A DNA stretch of 6,288 bases from Flavobacteriales bacterium. GTDB lineage: Bacteria; Bacteroidota; Bacteroidia; Flavobacteriales_F; PHOS-HE28. Location: contig JADZGG010000052.1 of assembly GCA_020854015.1 (NCBI GenBank), positions 1-6,288 of the forward strand, read 5' to 3'. Below the pieces are notes generated by a model. It was not told the origin of the DNA, searched no databases, and was given only the letters and a program-made list of their open reading frames with translations. The translations under genes and the position numbers were made by a program. Below are positions 1 to 5,830 of this stretch, piece after piece. Each line of letters starts with the position of its first letter. The first letter of the stretch is position 1.

Positions 1-47
1 GCGAAAAGCAATACGGGAAGAATGGGTGAACGTTGGCCCTGCGCCAT
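1..47 (-). CDS. Possible 5' end of an unrecognised gene, cut by the window edge
   Basis: An ATG at 47-45 on the minus strand opens a frame that stays open to the window edge and reads MAQGQRSPILPVLLFA. The start lies 18 bases after the bactofilin stop codon, which would fit co-transcription. The residues turn hydrophobic after about position 8, so a membrane protein or signal sequence is possible. Only 15 full codons are visible and no family can be recognised. There is no Shine-Dalgarno-like sequence, which is normal for Bacteroidota. In related genomes this side of sprE often leads towards the F-type ATP synthase genes, but nothing in these codons shows that. The frame could also be chance. 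Confidence 0.35.
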   Translation of the reverse strand, partial: MAQGQRSPILPVLLF

Positions 48-65
48 GGCCGGGACCGGTGGGGC

Positions 66-527
66 TTAGCGAACGGCTTGTGCGGGCTCAGTGCGGGGAG
101 CGCTGTTGGCCGTGCTCAGGCGCATGGGGTCCATTTCCTTCACAATGCCGCCGGCCATGCTGCAGTTGCCGGTGAACACTGCACCGGGCTCGATGGCGAG
201 CTTCTTGGTGTTGATGTCGCCGTTCAGCTTGGCGGTGGCCTTCAGGCTAAGCAGGTCCTGGCAGTTGATCTTGCCGTTCACTGTGCCCTCGATGTCGCTG
301 CTCTGGCAGGTCACATCGCCTTCCACGACACCACTGGCGCCAACGATCAGGCGGCCGCGCACATTGATGGTCCCTTTCACGCGGCCATCGATGCGAACGT
401 TGCTATCGGAACGGATCTCGCCCTCGATGGACGTTCCTTCCATGATGCTGTTGATCTTGCCGGTGTTCACCGGCTCAGCTGCCTTGTTCATGGGCTCGGG
501 CTTGGTTTCGTTTCGAAAGAGCGACAC
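66..527 (-). CDS. Bactofilin (polymer-forming cytoskeletal protein)
   Basis: This 153-residue protein belongs to the bactofilin family, which forms non-polar filaments of stacked beta-helices at the inner face of the membrane. They act as scaffolds for envelope and peptidoglycan enzymes. The core at about residues 25-124 has the repeating short beta-strand pattern with regular glycines: GTSIEGEI, VRIDGRVKGTI, RLIVGASGVVEGDV, then a late AIEPGAVFTGNCSM. A short basic and hydrophobic N-terminus (MSLFRNE) fits the membrane-targeting tail of the family. The C-terminal tail from about 125 is Pro/Ala-rich and probably disordered. The start is GTG at 527; no ATG lies upstream in frame before a stop at 566-564. 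ATG at 491 (residue 13) is the alternative, but it would lose the N-terminal tail. A consensus promoter box sits 22 bases upstream, so the gene can probably be transcribed separately from sprE. Confidence 0.9.
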   Translation of the reverse strand: MSLFRNETKPEPMNKAAEPVNTGKINSIMEGTSIEGEIRSDSNVRIDGRVKGTINVRGRLIVGASGVVEGDVTCQSSDIEGTVNGKINCQDLLSLKATAKLNGDINTKKLAIEPGAVFTGNCSMAGGIVKEMDPMRLSTANSAPRTEPAQAVR

Positions 528-549
528 TGTGTTGGGGGTCGAAGCCTTG

Positions 550-557
550 CAAAGATA
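550..557 (-). promoter_or_regulatory. Bacteroidota -7 promoter box for the bactofilin gene
   Basis: The minus strand reads TATCTTTG, a perfect match to the Bacteroidota sigma-A -7 consensus TAnnTTTG. It lies in the 49-bp gap between the sprE stop and the bactofilin GTG, with 22 bases between the box and the start codon. Transcription would begin roughly 15-18 bases before the GTG. No TTG is seen at the usual -33 spacing, so the promoter may be weak or need help. A chance match cannot be excluded, but box, gap and spacing agree. Confidence 0.5.
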
Positions 558-576
558 GCTGGGTCAGGGACTTATC

Positions 577-3219
577 CTACTTCCCTCCGCCATAGTTGGT
601 GGCGAAGAACTCAAGGTACCCGGGGAGGTCCTTGTTCTTGAAGAGCAACGCGTAGTTGGACTGGCTGATGGCGAACACCTGATAGCCCTTGTCGTTGACC
701 CCGCGGAGCTTGCCTTTATCCGCTTGGAACAAGGCGTGGTACTCCATGGCTTTGTTTCGGGTCATGAAGGAACTGACCAAGATGAGCTGCTCGGTATCGC
801 TGAGCAAACTGGCGGTGATCGTGAGCTTTTCGCCAGGCATGGCGCTCTGTGAGAAGTCACTGATCTTGGCCTTGGCCTGCTCGGAACTGCCGGCTTCACT
901 GGGGAACACCAGGGCCACCATGTGCATGCCTTCGTCCATGCTGAAGCCCTCAGGCTCCTCTTCGGATGTGGCTTCCGACACGCTGCCCGGTGCACCCTGC
1001 TTGTCCAGTGCGGCCAGGATCGTGGTAGCAGCGGTGGCCTCTTCGGAACCGGCGTAACGGTTCACCACTTCGGCCAAGGCATTGCGGAAGGCTGTGGCCT
1101 CATGCGTGCCGCCGATGGACATGGCCTTCAGCAGGTAGTACTTGGGCAGCAGGTGGTTCTTCGGTTCATTGGCGATCACCGTGTTGCAGGCCGCGATCAC
1201 CATCAGGTGGTTGCCGTTACGGTATTCGCGGTAGACCTGCTCGTATTCAGCCTGCTCGACCTGCTTGTGCTTCTCGTCGGCCATGAGCTGGTCCGGGTGC
1301 TTCACCAAGCGGGCGAACTCACTGTCCGGCCAGCGCTCTGTGATGATGTTGGCGTAATAAGCGGAGCCCTTGCCTTCCAGATCGAAGAAGTTGCCGGTCT
1401 TCTCCTTCTCCAGGTAGATGCGGTAGAGCTGGTAGTGTGCTTCCGGTGTGTAGCGGCATTCTTCGAAGCGACCGTTCAGCACCTCAAAGCTCTCGATGGC
1501 ATTGTCCACGTCCCGGAGCTTCTCCTTGTAGATGGTGCCGCTGATGTAGAGCGCTGAGCAGATCAGAGCGTTGGATGCGTCGATGGCCGCCGAATCGGTC
1601 GGCAGGCCCTTGAGGTAGTTCGCAGGGTCCTTCCAGGGTGGGTCGCCTTCCTTGGCGGCCTCGGTGCCATCAGCGGCATCTTCCTTACCACCACCCTCAT
1701 CACCCTCCTGGGCCACGGCGCTACCCCCCTTGTCCTTACGGCGCCAGCCGTCCTCCAGCTTGCGGGCACCCCACTTCTTCTTGAACTCGGACTGACCGCG
1801 GGCAACCTGCTGGGGGTTGTAGAAATACCAGCTGCCCTTGTCGCCAGGGCTGCTGCCCGGTTTCGGGGCGGGCGCCACGGGGTTGGCGGCGAGCTCACGG
1901 GCCTCAGCCTCCTGTGCCACCTTCTCCTCCTCTTGGCGCTCGCGCTCCCGGATCAACTTGCGGATGCGTTTCTGCTGCTCGTCCTCATCCAGCGCAGCGA
2001 ATTCCTGCAGGCTGTCCTCGCGGGCAATGATGGCCAGCTGTTCCACCAGCTCCCCGAGCACTTCGGCGCGTGTCTTCACTTCATCGTACCGCTTGTGGTC
2101 TTCGCTGATGAGGTTCGCAGTGCTGTCGTAGTAGAGCTGCGCTGAGGGGTATTGGCGGTCGTCGAAGTAGATGTCGGCCAGGCGCATGAAGCCCTTCATC
2201 TTCTGCCGCGTGTCCGTGGTGCTCACACTGGTGCTGGTCTTCAGGTGCGCGATGGCCGAGCTGTCCTTGTTCTCCTTCAGGTCCAGGTCCGCCAGGGCAT
2301 AGTGGATCATGTCGAAGTGGTCGATGTGCTTGTCGTCCCGCAGCATGCGCTTTAGGCGCTTGCGCAGGGCGTCGCTGCTGCCGCGGTCGAAGCTGAGGGC
2401 CTCGAAGATCTGCGCATGGAAGCCCATCTCGTAGGGTGGGTTCATGCGCGCCACGGCCCGGAACTGGGCGATGGCCTTGTCCTCCTGCCCCTTCGCTTCA
2501 TACAGCTGCGCCAGAATGAAGGCCCAGCGCACCTTGTCCTTCTTCTTTTCAGCGATGGAAACGGCTCGTTCCAAGCTCACGATGGCATCGTCGACCTTGC
2601 CCCGGTGCAGGTCCAGGTCGGCCTGTATGGCACTGAGGTGGTCCTGCGGAAAACCTTTGGGCATCTCCTTGAAGTTCTTCACCTCGTCCAGCACGCTTTG
2701 GGCCTTGGCGTACTGTTCCACCTGAATCGCAGTGCGGGCCATCCACAATTTGGCCTCCAACTGGCGGTCCTCCCCTTTGAACTTGCGACCTACGTAATCG
2801 AAGGTGCGCTCGGCGTCGAAATAGCTGCGCTTGTAGAAGTTGCACTTGCCTATCACGAAGTACGCGTCGTCGATCCAGGTGTTCTCCTCTTTGCCGGCGA
2901 TGTCCATGCTGTGCCGGTCGATCACGGTGGCGCATTTCTCGATGCACTTCTCCATGTCGGGCACCAGTCCCTTGGCCTGTTCCGGCGTGCCCAGGATGTA
3001 GATCGGCAGCACTTGGTCGTAGTCGTCCACGTACGACTTCTCCAGCTCGGCCACCTTCTCCTTCAGCTTCTCGTTGGCGTTGAACCAGCCGTTGTCACGG
3101 GCGTTCAGCCGATGGAAGGTGCGGTTCAGAAAGGCGTCACGCTCGGTGGAGCACGCGGCCAGCAACAGGCTTAACAGCCCTGCCTTCCAGGTGATCCCGA
3201 TGATGGAGCGGACGTTCAT
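577..3219 (-). CDS. sprE: SprE/PorW-type TPR lipoprotein of the type IX secretion system
   Basis: This 880-residue protein matches SprE (gliding/T9SS) of Flavobacterium, called PorW in Porphyromonas, in length, order and hallmark segments. The family is a periplasmic lipoprotein needed for T9SS secretion and gliding; PorW is thought to link the PorK/PorN ring to the Sov translocon. A lipoprotein signal peptide ends in LLLAAC with Cys23 as the lipidated residue, followed by the family opening STERDAFLNRTFHRLNARDN. Helical TPR-like repeats fill roughly 100-400, for example 230-262 (KVRWAFILAQLYEAKGQEDK). A charged helix at 411-443 and a Pro-rich linker lead to the signature WYFYNPQQ at 464-471 and WGARKLEDGWRR shortly after. 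Residues 498-526 are an acidic Gly/Ala-rich low-complexity stretch. A conserved C-terminal domain runs from about 765 to the end. The ATG at 3219 places the signal peptide correctly. The gene diverges from the M23 gene and is followed by the bactofilin gene. Confidence 0.93.
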   Translation of the reverse strand: MNVRSIIGITWKAGLLSLLLAACSTERDAFLNRTFHRLNARDNGWFNANEKLKEKVAELEKSYVDDYDQVLPIYILGTPEQAKGLVPDMEKCIEKCATVIDRHSMDIAGKEENTWIDDAYFVIGKCNFYKRSYFDAERTFDYVGRKFKGEDRQLEAKLWMARTAIQVEQYAKAQSVLDEVKNFKEMPKGFPQDHLSAIQADLDLHRGKVDDAIVSLERAVSIAEKKKDKVRWAFILAQLYEAKGQEDKAIAQFRAVARMNPPYEMGFHAQIFEALSFDRGSSDALRKRLKRMLRDDKHIDHFDMIHYALADLDLKENKDSSAIAHLKTSTSVSTTDTRQKMKGFMRLADIYFDDRQYPSAQLYYDSTANLISEDHKRYDEVKTRAEVLGELVEQLAIIAREDSLQEFAALDEDEQQKRIRKLIRERERQEEEKVAQEAEARELAANPVAPAPKPGSSPGDKGSWYFYNPQQVARGQSEFKKKWGARKLEDGWRRKDKGGSAVAQEGDEGGGKEDAADGTEAAKEGDPPWKDPANYLKGLPTDSAAIDASNALICSALYISGTIYKEKLRDVDNAIESFEVLNGRFEECRYTPEAHYQLYRIYLEKEKTGNFFDLEGKGSAYYANIITERWPDSEFARLVKHPDQLMADEKHKQVEQAEYEQVYREYRNGNHLMVIAACNTVIANEPKNHLLPKYYLLKAMSIGGTHEATAFRNALAEVVNRYAGSEEATAATTILAALDKQGAPGSVSEATSEEEPEGFSMDEGMHMVALVFPSEAGSSEQAKAKISDFSQSAMPGEKLTITASLLSDTEQLILVSSFMTRNKAMEYHALFQADKGKLRGVNDKGYQVFAISQSNYALLFKNKDLPGYLEFFATNYGGGK

Positions 3220-3227
3220 GAACAGCG

Positions 3228-3236
3228 TGTGGATAA
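3228..3236 (-). promoter_or_regulatory. Perfect consensus DnaA box upstream of sprE
   Basis: The minus strand reads TTATCCACA, identical to the strong DnaA-box consensus of well-studied bacteria. It lies 8 bases upstream of the sprE ATG, inside the divergent gap and downstream of the likely transcription start. Only one copy was seen and there is no AT-rich unwinding region, so this is not an origin. It could be a regulatory or titration site for DnaA, or chance: a given 9-mer is not rare in a genome, although it is unlikely in so short a gap. Confidence 0.35.
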
Positions 3237-3256
3237 CTACGAACGGGCGAAGTTAT
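3233..3256. repeat. Short inverted repeat in the divergent gap
   Basis: The arms ATAACT (3233-3238) and AGTTAT (3251-3256) are perfect inverted copies separated by 12 bases. The left arm overlaps the DnaA box and the right arm overlaps the candidate sprE -7 box. Six-base arms are short, so this could be chance, but the position across the start region of sprE would suit an operator. Confidence 0.25.
3248..3255 (-). promoter_or_regulatory. Candidate -7 box for sprE (one mismatch)
   Basis: The minus strand reads TAACTTCG, one base away from the Bacteroidota -7 consensus TAnnTTTG. It lies 28 bases upstream of the sprE ATG, a spacing similar to that of the better box before the bactofilin gene. 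No TTG is present where the -33 element should be; that region is occupied by the 21-bp GC-rich dyad. The call is tentative. Confidence 0.3.
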
Positions 3257-3259
3257 TTC

Positions 3260-3280
3260 ATCCGGCCGGACCGGCCCGAT
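3260..3280. repeat. 21-bp imperfect palindrome in the sprE/M23 divergent gap, possible operator
   Basis: The arms ATCCGGCCGG (3260-3269) and CCGGCCCGAT (3271-3280) pair at nine of ten positions around a single central A. The left part also contains the perfect 10-bp palindrome TCCGGCCGGA. The dyad sits near the middle of the 125-bp gap between two divergent genes and immediately upstream of the candidate sprE -7 box. That position and symmetry suit a dimeric regulator able to affect both directions. Since the genome is GC-rich, some GC palindromes are expected by chance. Confidence 0.4.
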
Positions 3281-3344
3281 CTTGTTCGTGGTCGTTAACG
3301 TGGGGATGCACGTACCTGGGCGTGTGAGGGCGATATTTGCGGTC

Positions 3345-4223
3345 ATGGCGGAGCCACAGGTGCGCAGGAGGAGGCAGGTGCTGAAAAAGCTCAAGAGCAA
3401 GTACCGCCTGCTGCTGATCAACGACCGCACCTTCGAGGAACGCTTCAGCATCAGGCTTTCCCGGCTGAACGTGGGCCTGCTGTTCCTAGGGCTGTTCACT
3501 CTGCACGGTCTGTTCGTGGGGGCGTTGATCGTGTTCACCCCGTTGAAGCGCTACATCCCGGGTTATACCGACCAGGGCATGAAATACAATGCCTATCGGG
3601 GGGCGATCATGGCGGACAGCCTGCAGGCCGCCTTGGACGATCGGGACCTCTACATCGCGAACCTGCGGCGGGTGCTGCGGGGCGAGGCACCTGCGGACAG
3701 CGCCACGCTCTTCAGGCCCATCACCCAGCCGCCCACTCCAGCTGACCTGGCACCCGGCGTGGTGGACAGTGCGCTGCGCGAACGCATCCGGCAGGAGGAA
3801 GCCTACACGGTGACCGGTGAAGCCAAGCCTGGGGCAGGCCGCGATCTGGCCGGGATCATTTTCTTCCCCCCGATCCGCGGTATGGTCACGAGCAACTTCG
3901 AACGCAAGGACGGACACTTCGGCATCGACATCGTTACCAAGAAGGATGAGGCGGTAAAGGCCACGCTGGACGGTACCGTTGTGTTGGCCAGTTGGACCAG
4001 CGACGGTGGCCATGTGCTTCAGGTTCAACATCGCAACGATCTGGTGAGCGTGTACAAGCACAACAGTGTGTTGCTGAAGAAGGTCGGCGACAGGGTTAAG
4101 GCCGGCGAGGCCATCGCGATCGTTGGCGACAGCGGCGAATTGACCACCGGGCCGCACCTTCACTTCGAGCTTTGGCTCAACGGCGAACCGATCGATCCGC
4201 AGACTTACATGGTGTTCAAGTGA
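3345..4223 (+). CDS. Membrane-anchored M23 family metallopeptidase (peptidoglycan hydrolase)
   Basis: This 292-residue protein is a bitopic membrane protein with a periplasmic M23 (LytM/lysostaphin-type) domain, the zinc endopeptidase family that cuts peptide cross-links in peptidoglycan. Residues 1-42 form a basic cytoplasmic tail (four Arg at 7-10, LKKLKSKYRLL). One membrane helix spans about 43-64, followed by PLKRYIPGY and a periplasmic linker. The M23 domain runs from about 173 to 288. The zinc and catalytic residues are present: His191 and Asp195 in HFGID, His239 in VYKHNS, and His271 and His273 in GPHLHFELW, so the enzyme should be active. I chose ATG 3345 because it gives the typical tail; ATG 3306 and TTG 3282 are in frame upstream but add residues with no family character. 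The gene diverges from sprE and is followed by the GH3 gene after 58 bases. The substrate is inferred from the family. Confidence 0.88.
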   Translation: MAEPQVRRRRQVLKKLKSKYRLLLINDRTFEERFSIRLSRLNVGLLFLGLFTLHGLFVGALIVFTPLKRYIPGYTDQGMKYNAYRGAIMADSLQAALDDRDLYIANLRRVLRGEAPADSATLFRPITQPPTPADLAPGVVDSALRERIRQEEAYTVTGEAKPGAGRDLAGIIFFPPIRGMVTSNFERKDGHFGIDIVTKKDEAVKATLDGTVVLASWTSDGGHVLQVQHRNDLVSVYKHNSVLLKKVGDRVKAGEAIAIVGDSGELTTGPHLHFELWLNGEPIDPQTYMVFK

Positions 4224-4225
4224 GA

Positions 4226-4248
4226 ACCAAGGAGCAGGACCAGGAGCA
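4226..4248 (+). repeat. Imperfect direct repeat ACCA(A)GGAGCA
   Basis: Two near-identical copies follow the M23 stop codon: ACCAAGGAGCA at 4226-4236 and ACCAGGAGCA at 4239-4248, differing by one A. They form part of the left side of the stem-loop in this gap. The purine-rich GGAG is too far from the GH3 ATG to be its ribosome site. Confidence 0.4.
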
Positions 4249-4270
4249 ACCAAGTTGCGTCCCCTGCCCC
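4231..4270 (+). other. Intercistronic stem-loop between the M23 and GH3 genes
   Basis: The transcript of this gap can fold into an extended hairpin. The tip is GCAAC/GTTGC (4246-4250 with 4254-4258) around a CAA loop. GGA 4243-4245 then pairs with TCC 4260-4262 past a one-base bulge, and GGAGCAGG 4231-4238 pairs with CCTGCCCC 4263-4270 at seven of eight positions past a four-base ACCA bulge on the left side. It starts eight bases after the M23 stop and ends eleven bases before the likely GH3 ATG. No T-run follows, so it is not a typical terminator. A processing, stability or attenuation element is possible. The fold was made by eye. Confidence 0.4.
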
Positions 4271-4278
4271 TGCCCCTG
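4261..4278 (+). repeat. Tandem hexamer (CCCCTG)x3 just before the GH3 start
   Basis: Three exact copies of CCCCTG end three bases before the likely GH3 ATG at 4282. The first copies also supply the right arm of the intercistronic stem-loop, so copy-number change would alter that fold and the leader of the GH3 message. If the upstream TTG at 4255 were used as start, the repeat would encode Pro-Leu pairs, which is one reason to prefer the ATG. Three short copies may be chance. Confidence 0.45.
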
Positions 4279-4281
4279 ATC

Positions 4282-5757
4282 ATGAGCCTCAAGTCCACCG
4301 TCGCCAAGCCCTACGCCCGGTTCGTCACCAAGGCGGTGATGCGCCGTGCACTGGACCCGGCGGCCACCCAGCTCGGGGTGTTGCGGCAGTTGGTGGAGCT
4401 CGGTGGTACCACGGCCTTCGGACGCGACCACAAGCTTCACCAAGTTCACGACCACCGGGGTCTTGTACAGGCCGTGCCCTTGCGCGATTACGAAGGCTTC
4501 AAGCCCTACATCGAACGGGTGATCGCAGGCGAGAAGGACGTGTTGTGGCCGGGGCTTCCGCTTTACCTGTGCAAGACGAGCGGCACCACCAGCGGCGCCA
4601 AGTACATCCCTATCACCCAGCACTCCCTGCCCAACCACATCGGCAGTGCGCGTCGGGCCTTGTTGGCCTACATCGCGAACAGCGGCCGGGCCGACTTCGT
4701 GGATGGGAAGATGATCTTCCTGCAAGGCAGCCCCGTGCTGGACAAGAGAGGTGTGATCCCCATGGGAAGGTTGAGCGGTATCGTGGCCAACCATGTGCCG
4801 CAGTACCTGCTGAAGAACCGCATGCCCAGCTTCGCCACCAACAGCATCACCGATTGGGAGACCAAGGTGGAGGCCATCGTGGGGGAGACGATGACCGCCG
4901 ACATGCGACTGATCAGCGGCATACCGGCCTGGGTGCAGATGTACTTCGAGCGTTTGCTGGCCCGGACGGGCAAGGCCACCGTGAAGCAGGTCTTCCCCAA
5001 CTTCTCGCTCTTCGTGTACGGCGGGGTGAACTACGGGCCCTACCGCAGCCGCATGGAAACGCTGATCGGTGGCAGCGTACCCAGCGTGGAGCTTTTCCCT
5101 GCGAGCGAAGGCTTCATCGCCTACCAGGACCGCAGCGCCGAGGAAGGCCTCTTGTTAGTGTTGGACAACGGCATCTACTACGGCTTCGTTCCAATGCAGG
5201 GTAACGACCGCAGGCCCCGCTCCATCGAAGAGGTGGAGTTGAACACGCAGTACGCGCTTGTGCTATACACGAACGCCGGGTTGTGGGGCTACGAGATCGG
5301 CGACACGGTGAAGTTCGTGTCGCTATCACCCCCCCGCATCGTGGTCACCGGCCGCACCAAGCATTTCACCAGCGCGTTCGGCGAGCACGTGATCGCCGAG
5401 GAAGTGGAGGGCGCACTGAACGATGCCATGGCCTTAATACCCTGTGAGGTGGCGGAGTTCACCGTCGCTCCCATGCTGGCACCAATGGAAGGCCTGCCCT
5501 ACCACGAGTGGTCCATCGAGTTCGCTGTACCTCCCGCGGACCCGGACCGTTTCGCGGCTGCCATGGACGAGGCCTTGCAGCTCCGCAATCCGTACTACAA
5601 GGACCTGATCACCGGCAAGGTGCTACGTCCGTTGGAGGTGCGTTCGCTCCCGCGCGGTGCTTTTGCGGCTTGGATGAAGGCGCGCGGCATGAAGGATGCG
5701 CAGAGCAAGGTCCCACGGTTGGCCAACGACCGCAGGTATGTGGAAGGGCTGGGTTGA
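4282..5757 (+). CDS. GH3 auxin-responsive promoter family protein (acyl-acid amido synthetase-like)
   Basis: This 491-residue protein belongs to the bacterial branch of the GH3 family within the adenylate-forming (ANL) superfamily. Plant members activate a carboxylic acid with ATP and join it to an amino acid; the substrate of Bacteroidota members is not established. Visible motifs in order: the ATP-phosphate loop TSGTTSGAK at 99-107 followed by YIPIT, YGGVNYGPY at 246-254, FPASEGF ending at 278, YEIGDTVKF at 337-345 with the Asp expected to contact the nucleotide ribose, and TGRTKHFTSAFGEHV at 356-370, the hinge into the mobile C-terminal domain. All core motifs are intact and the length is normal for bacterial members. 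No signal peptide is seen, so it should be cytoplasmic. ATG 4282 is chosen; TTG 4255 would add nine residues encoded by a hairpin and tandem repeat. It lies 58 bases after the M23 gene on the same strand, so the two may share a transcript. Confidence 0.9.
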   Translation: MSLKSTVAKPYARFVTKAVMRRALDPAATQLGVLRQLVELGGTTAFGRDHKLHQVHDHRGLVQAVPLRDYEGFKPYIERVIAGEKDVLWPGLPLYLCKTSGTTSGAKYIPITQHSLPNHIGSARRALLAYIANSGRADFVDGKMIFLQGSPVLDKRGVIPMGRLSGIVANHVPQYLLKNRMPSFATNSITDWETKVEAIVGETMTADMRLISGIPAWVQMYFERLLARTGKATVKQVFPNFSLFVYGGVNYGPYRSRMETLIGGSVPSVELFPASEGFIAYQDRSAEEGLLLVLDNGIYYGFVPMQGNDRRPRSIEEVELNTQYALVLYTNAGLWGYEIGDTVKFVSLSPPRIVVTGRTKHFTSAFGEHVIAEEVEGALNDAMALIPCEVAEFTVAPMLAPMEGLPYHEWSIEFAVPPADPDRFAAAMDEALQLRNPYYKDLITGKVLRPLEVRSLPRGAFAAWMKARGMKDAQSKVPRLANDRRYVEGLG

Positions 5758-5771
5758 AGACTTTACACGAA

Positions 5772-5814
5772 CGGTACGCGATGGTTGAAGCCGCGGCGTG
5801 ATCTTCGCGCACCG
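5772..5814. repeat. Inverted repeat in the GH3-to-DUF4412 gap
   Basis: The arms CGGTACGCGA (5772-5781) and TCGCGCACCG (5805-5814) pair at nine of ten positions around a 23-base spacer, which itself contains the palindrome GCCGCGGC (5790-5797). The repeat fills most of the 73-base gap between the GH3 stop and the next ATG. No T-run follows, so a standard intrinsic terminator is unlikely. It may be an RNA hairpin or a DNA operator for the downstream gene. No clear -7 promoter box was found in this gap. Confidence 0.35.
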
Positions 5815-5830
5815 AGCCGAACACGATACC

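Noticed and set aside
33..641. A 202-codon plus-strand frame over the bactofilin gene
   Set aside because: It is antisense to a clear bactofilin, runs into the sprE 3' end, and has His/Ala/Gly-rich composition typical of a shadow frame in GC-rich DNA.
922..1557. A 211-codon plus-strand frame inside sprE
   Set aside because: Antisense to the well-supported sprE frame, with no domain pattern.
2416..3174. A 252-codon plus-strand frame inside the 5' half of sprE
   Set aside because: Antisense shadow, rich in Val, Leu and His, with no recognisable motif; the opposite strand encodes the lipobox and hallmark SprE residues.
3332..3339. GATATTTG on the plus strand as a -7 box for the M23 gene
   Set aside because: One mismatch, no TTG at the -33 distance, and it lies only five bases before the chosen ATG, which would need a leaderless message. 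Possible but not supported.
3282..3344. An upstream extension of the M23 gene from TTG 3282 or ATG 3306
   Set aside because: The extra residues have no family character, while ATG 3345 gives the typical short basic tail before the membrane helix.
3220..3344. A replication origin in the divergent gap, suggested by the DnaA box
   Set aside because: Only a single box, no AT-rich unwinding region and no dnaA or other replication gene nearby.
4231..4278. An intrinsic terminator after the M23 gene
   Set aside because: The stem is present but no T-run follows, and the GH3 gene starts within a few bases on the same strand.
3486..4307. A 273-codon minus-strand frame over the M23 gene
   Set aside because: It covers the intact M23 catalytic motifs of the opposite strand and also crosses the GH3 start; no family features.
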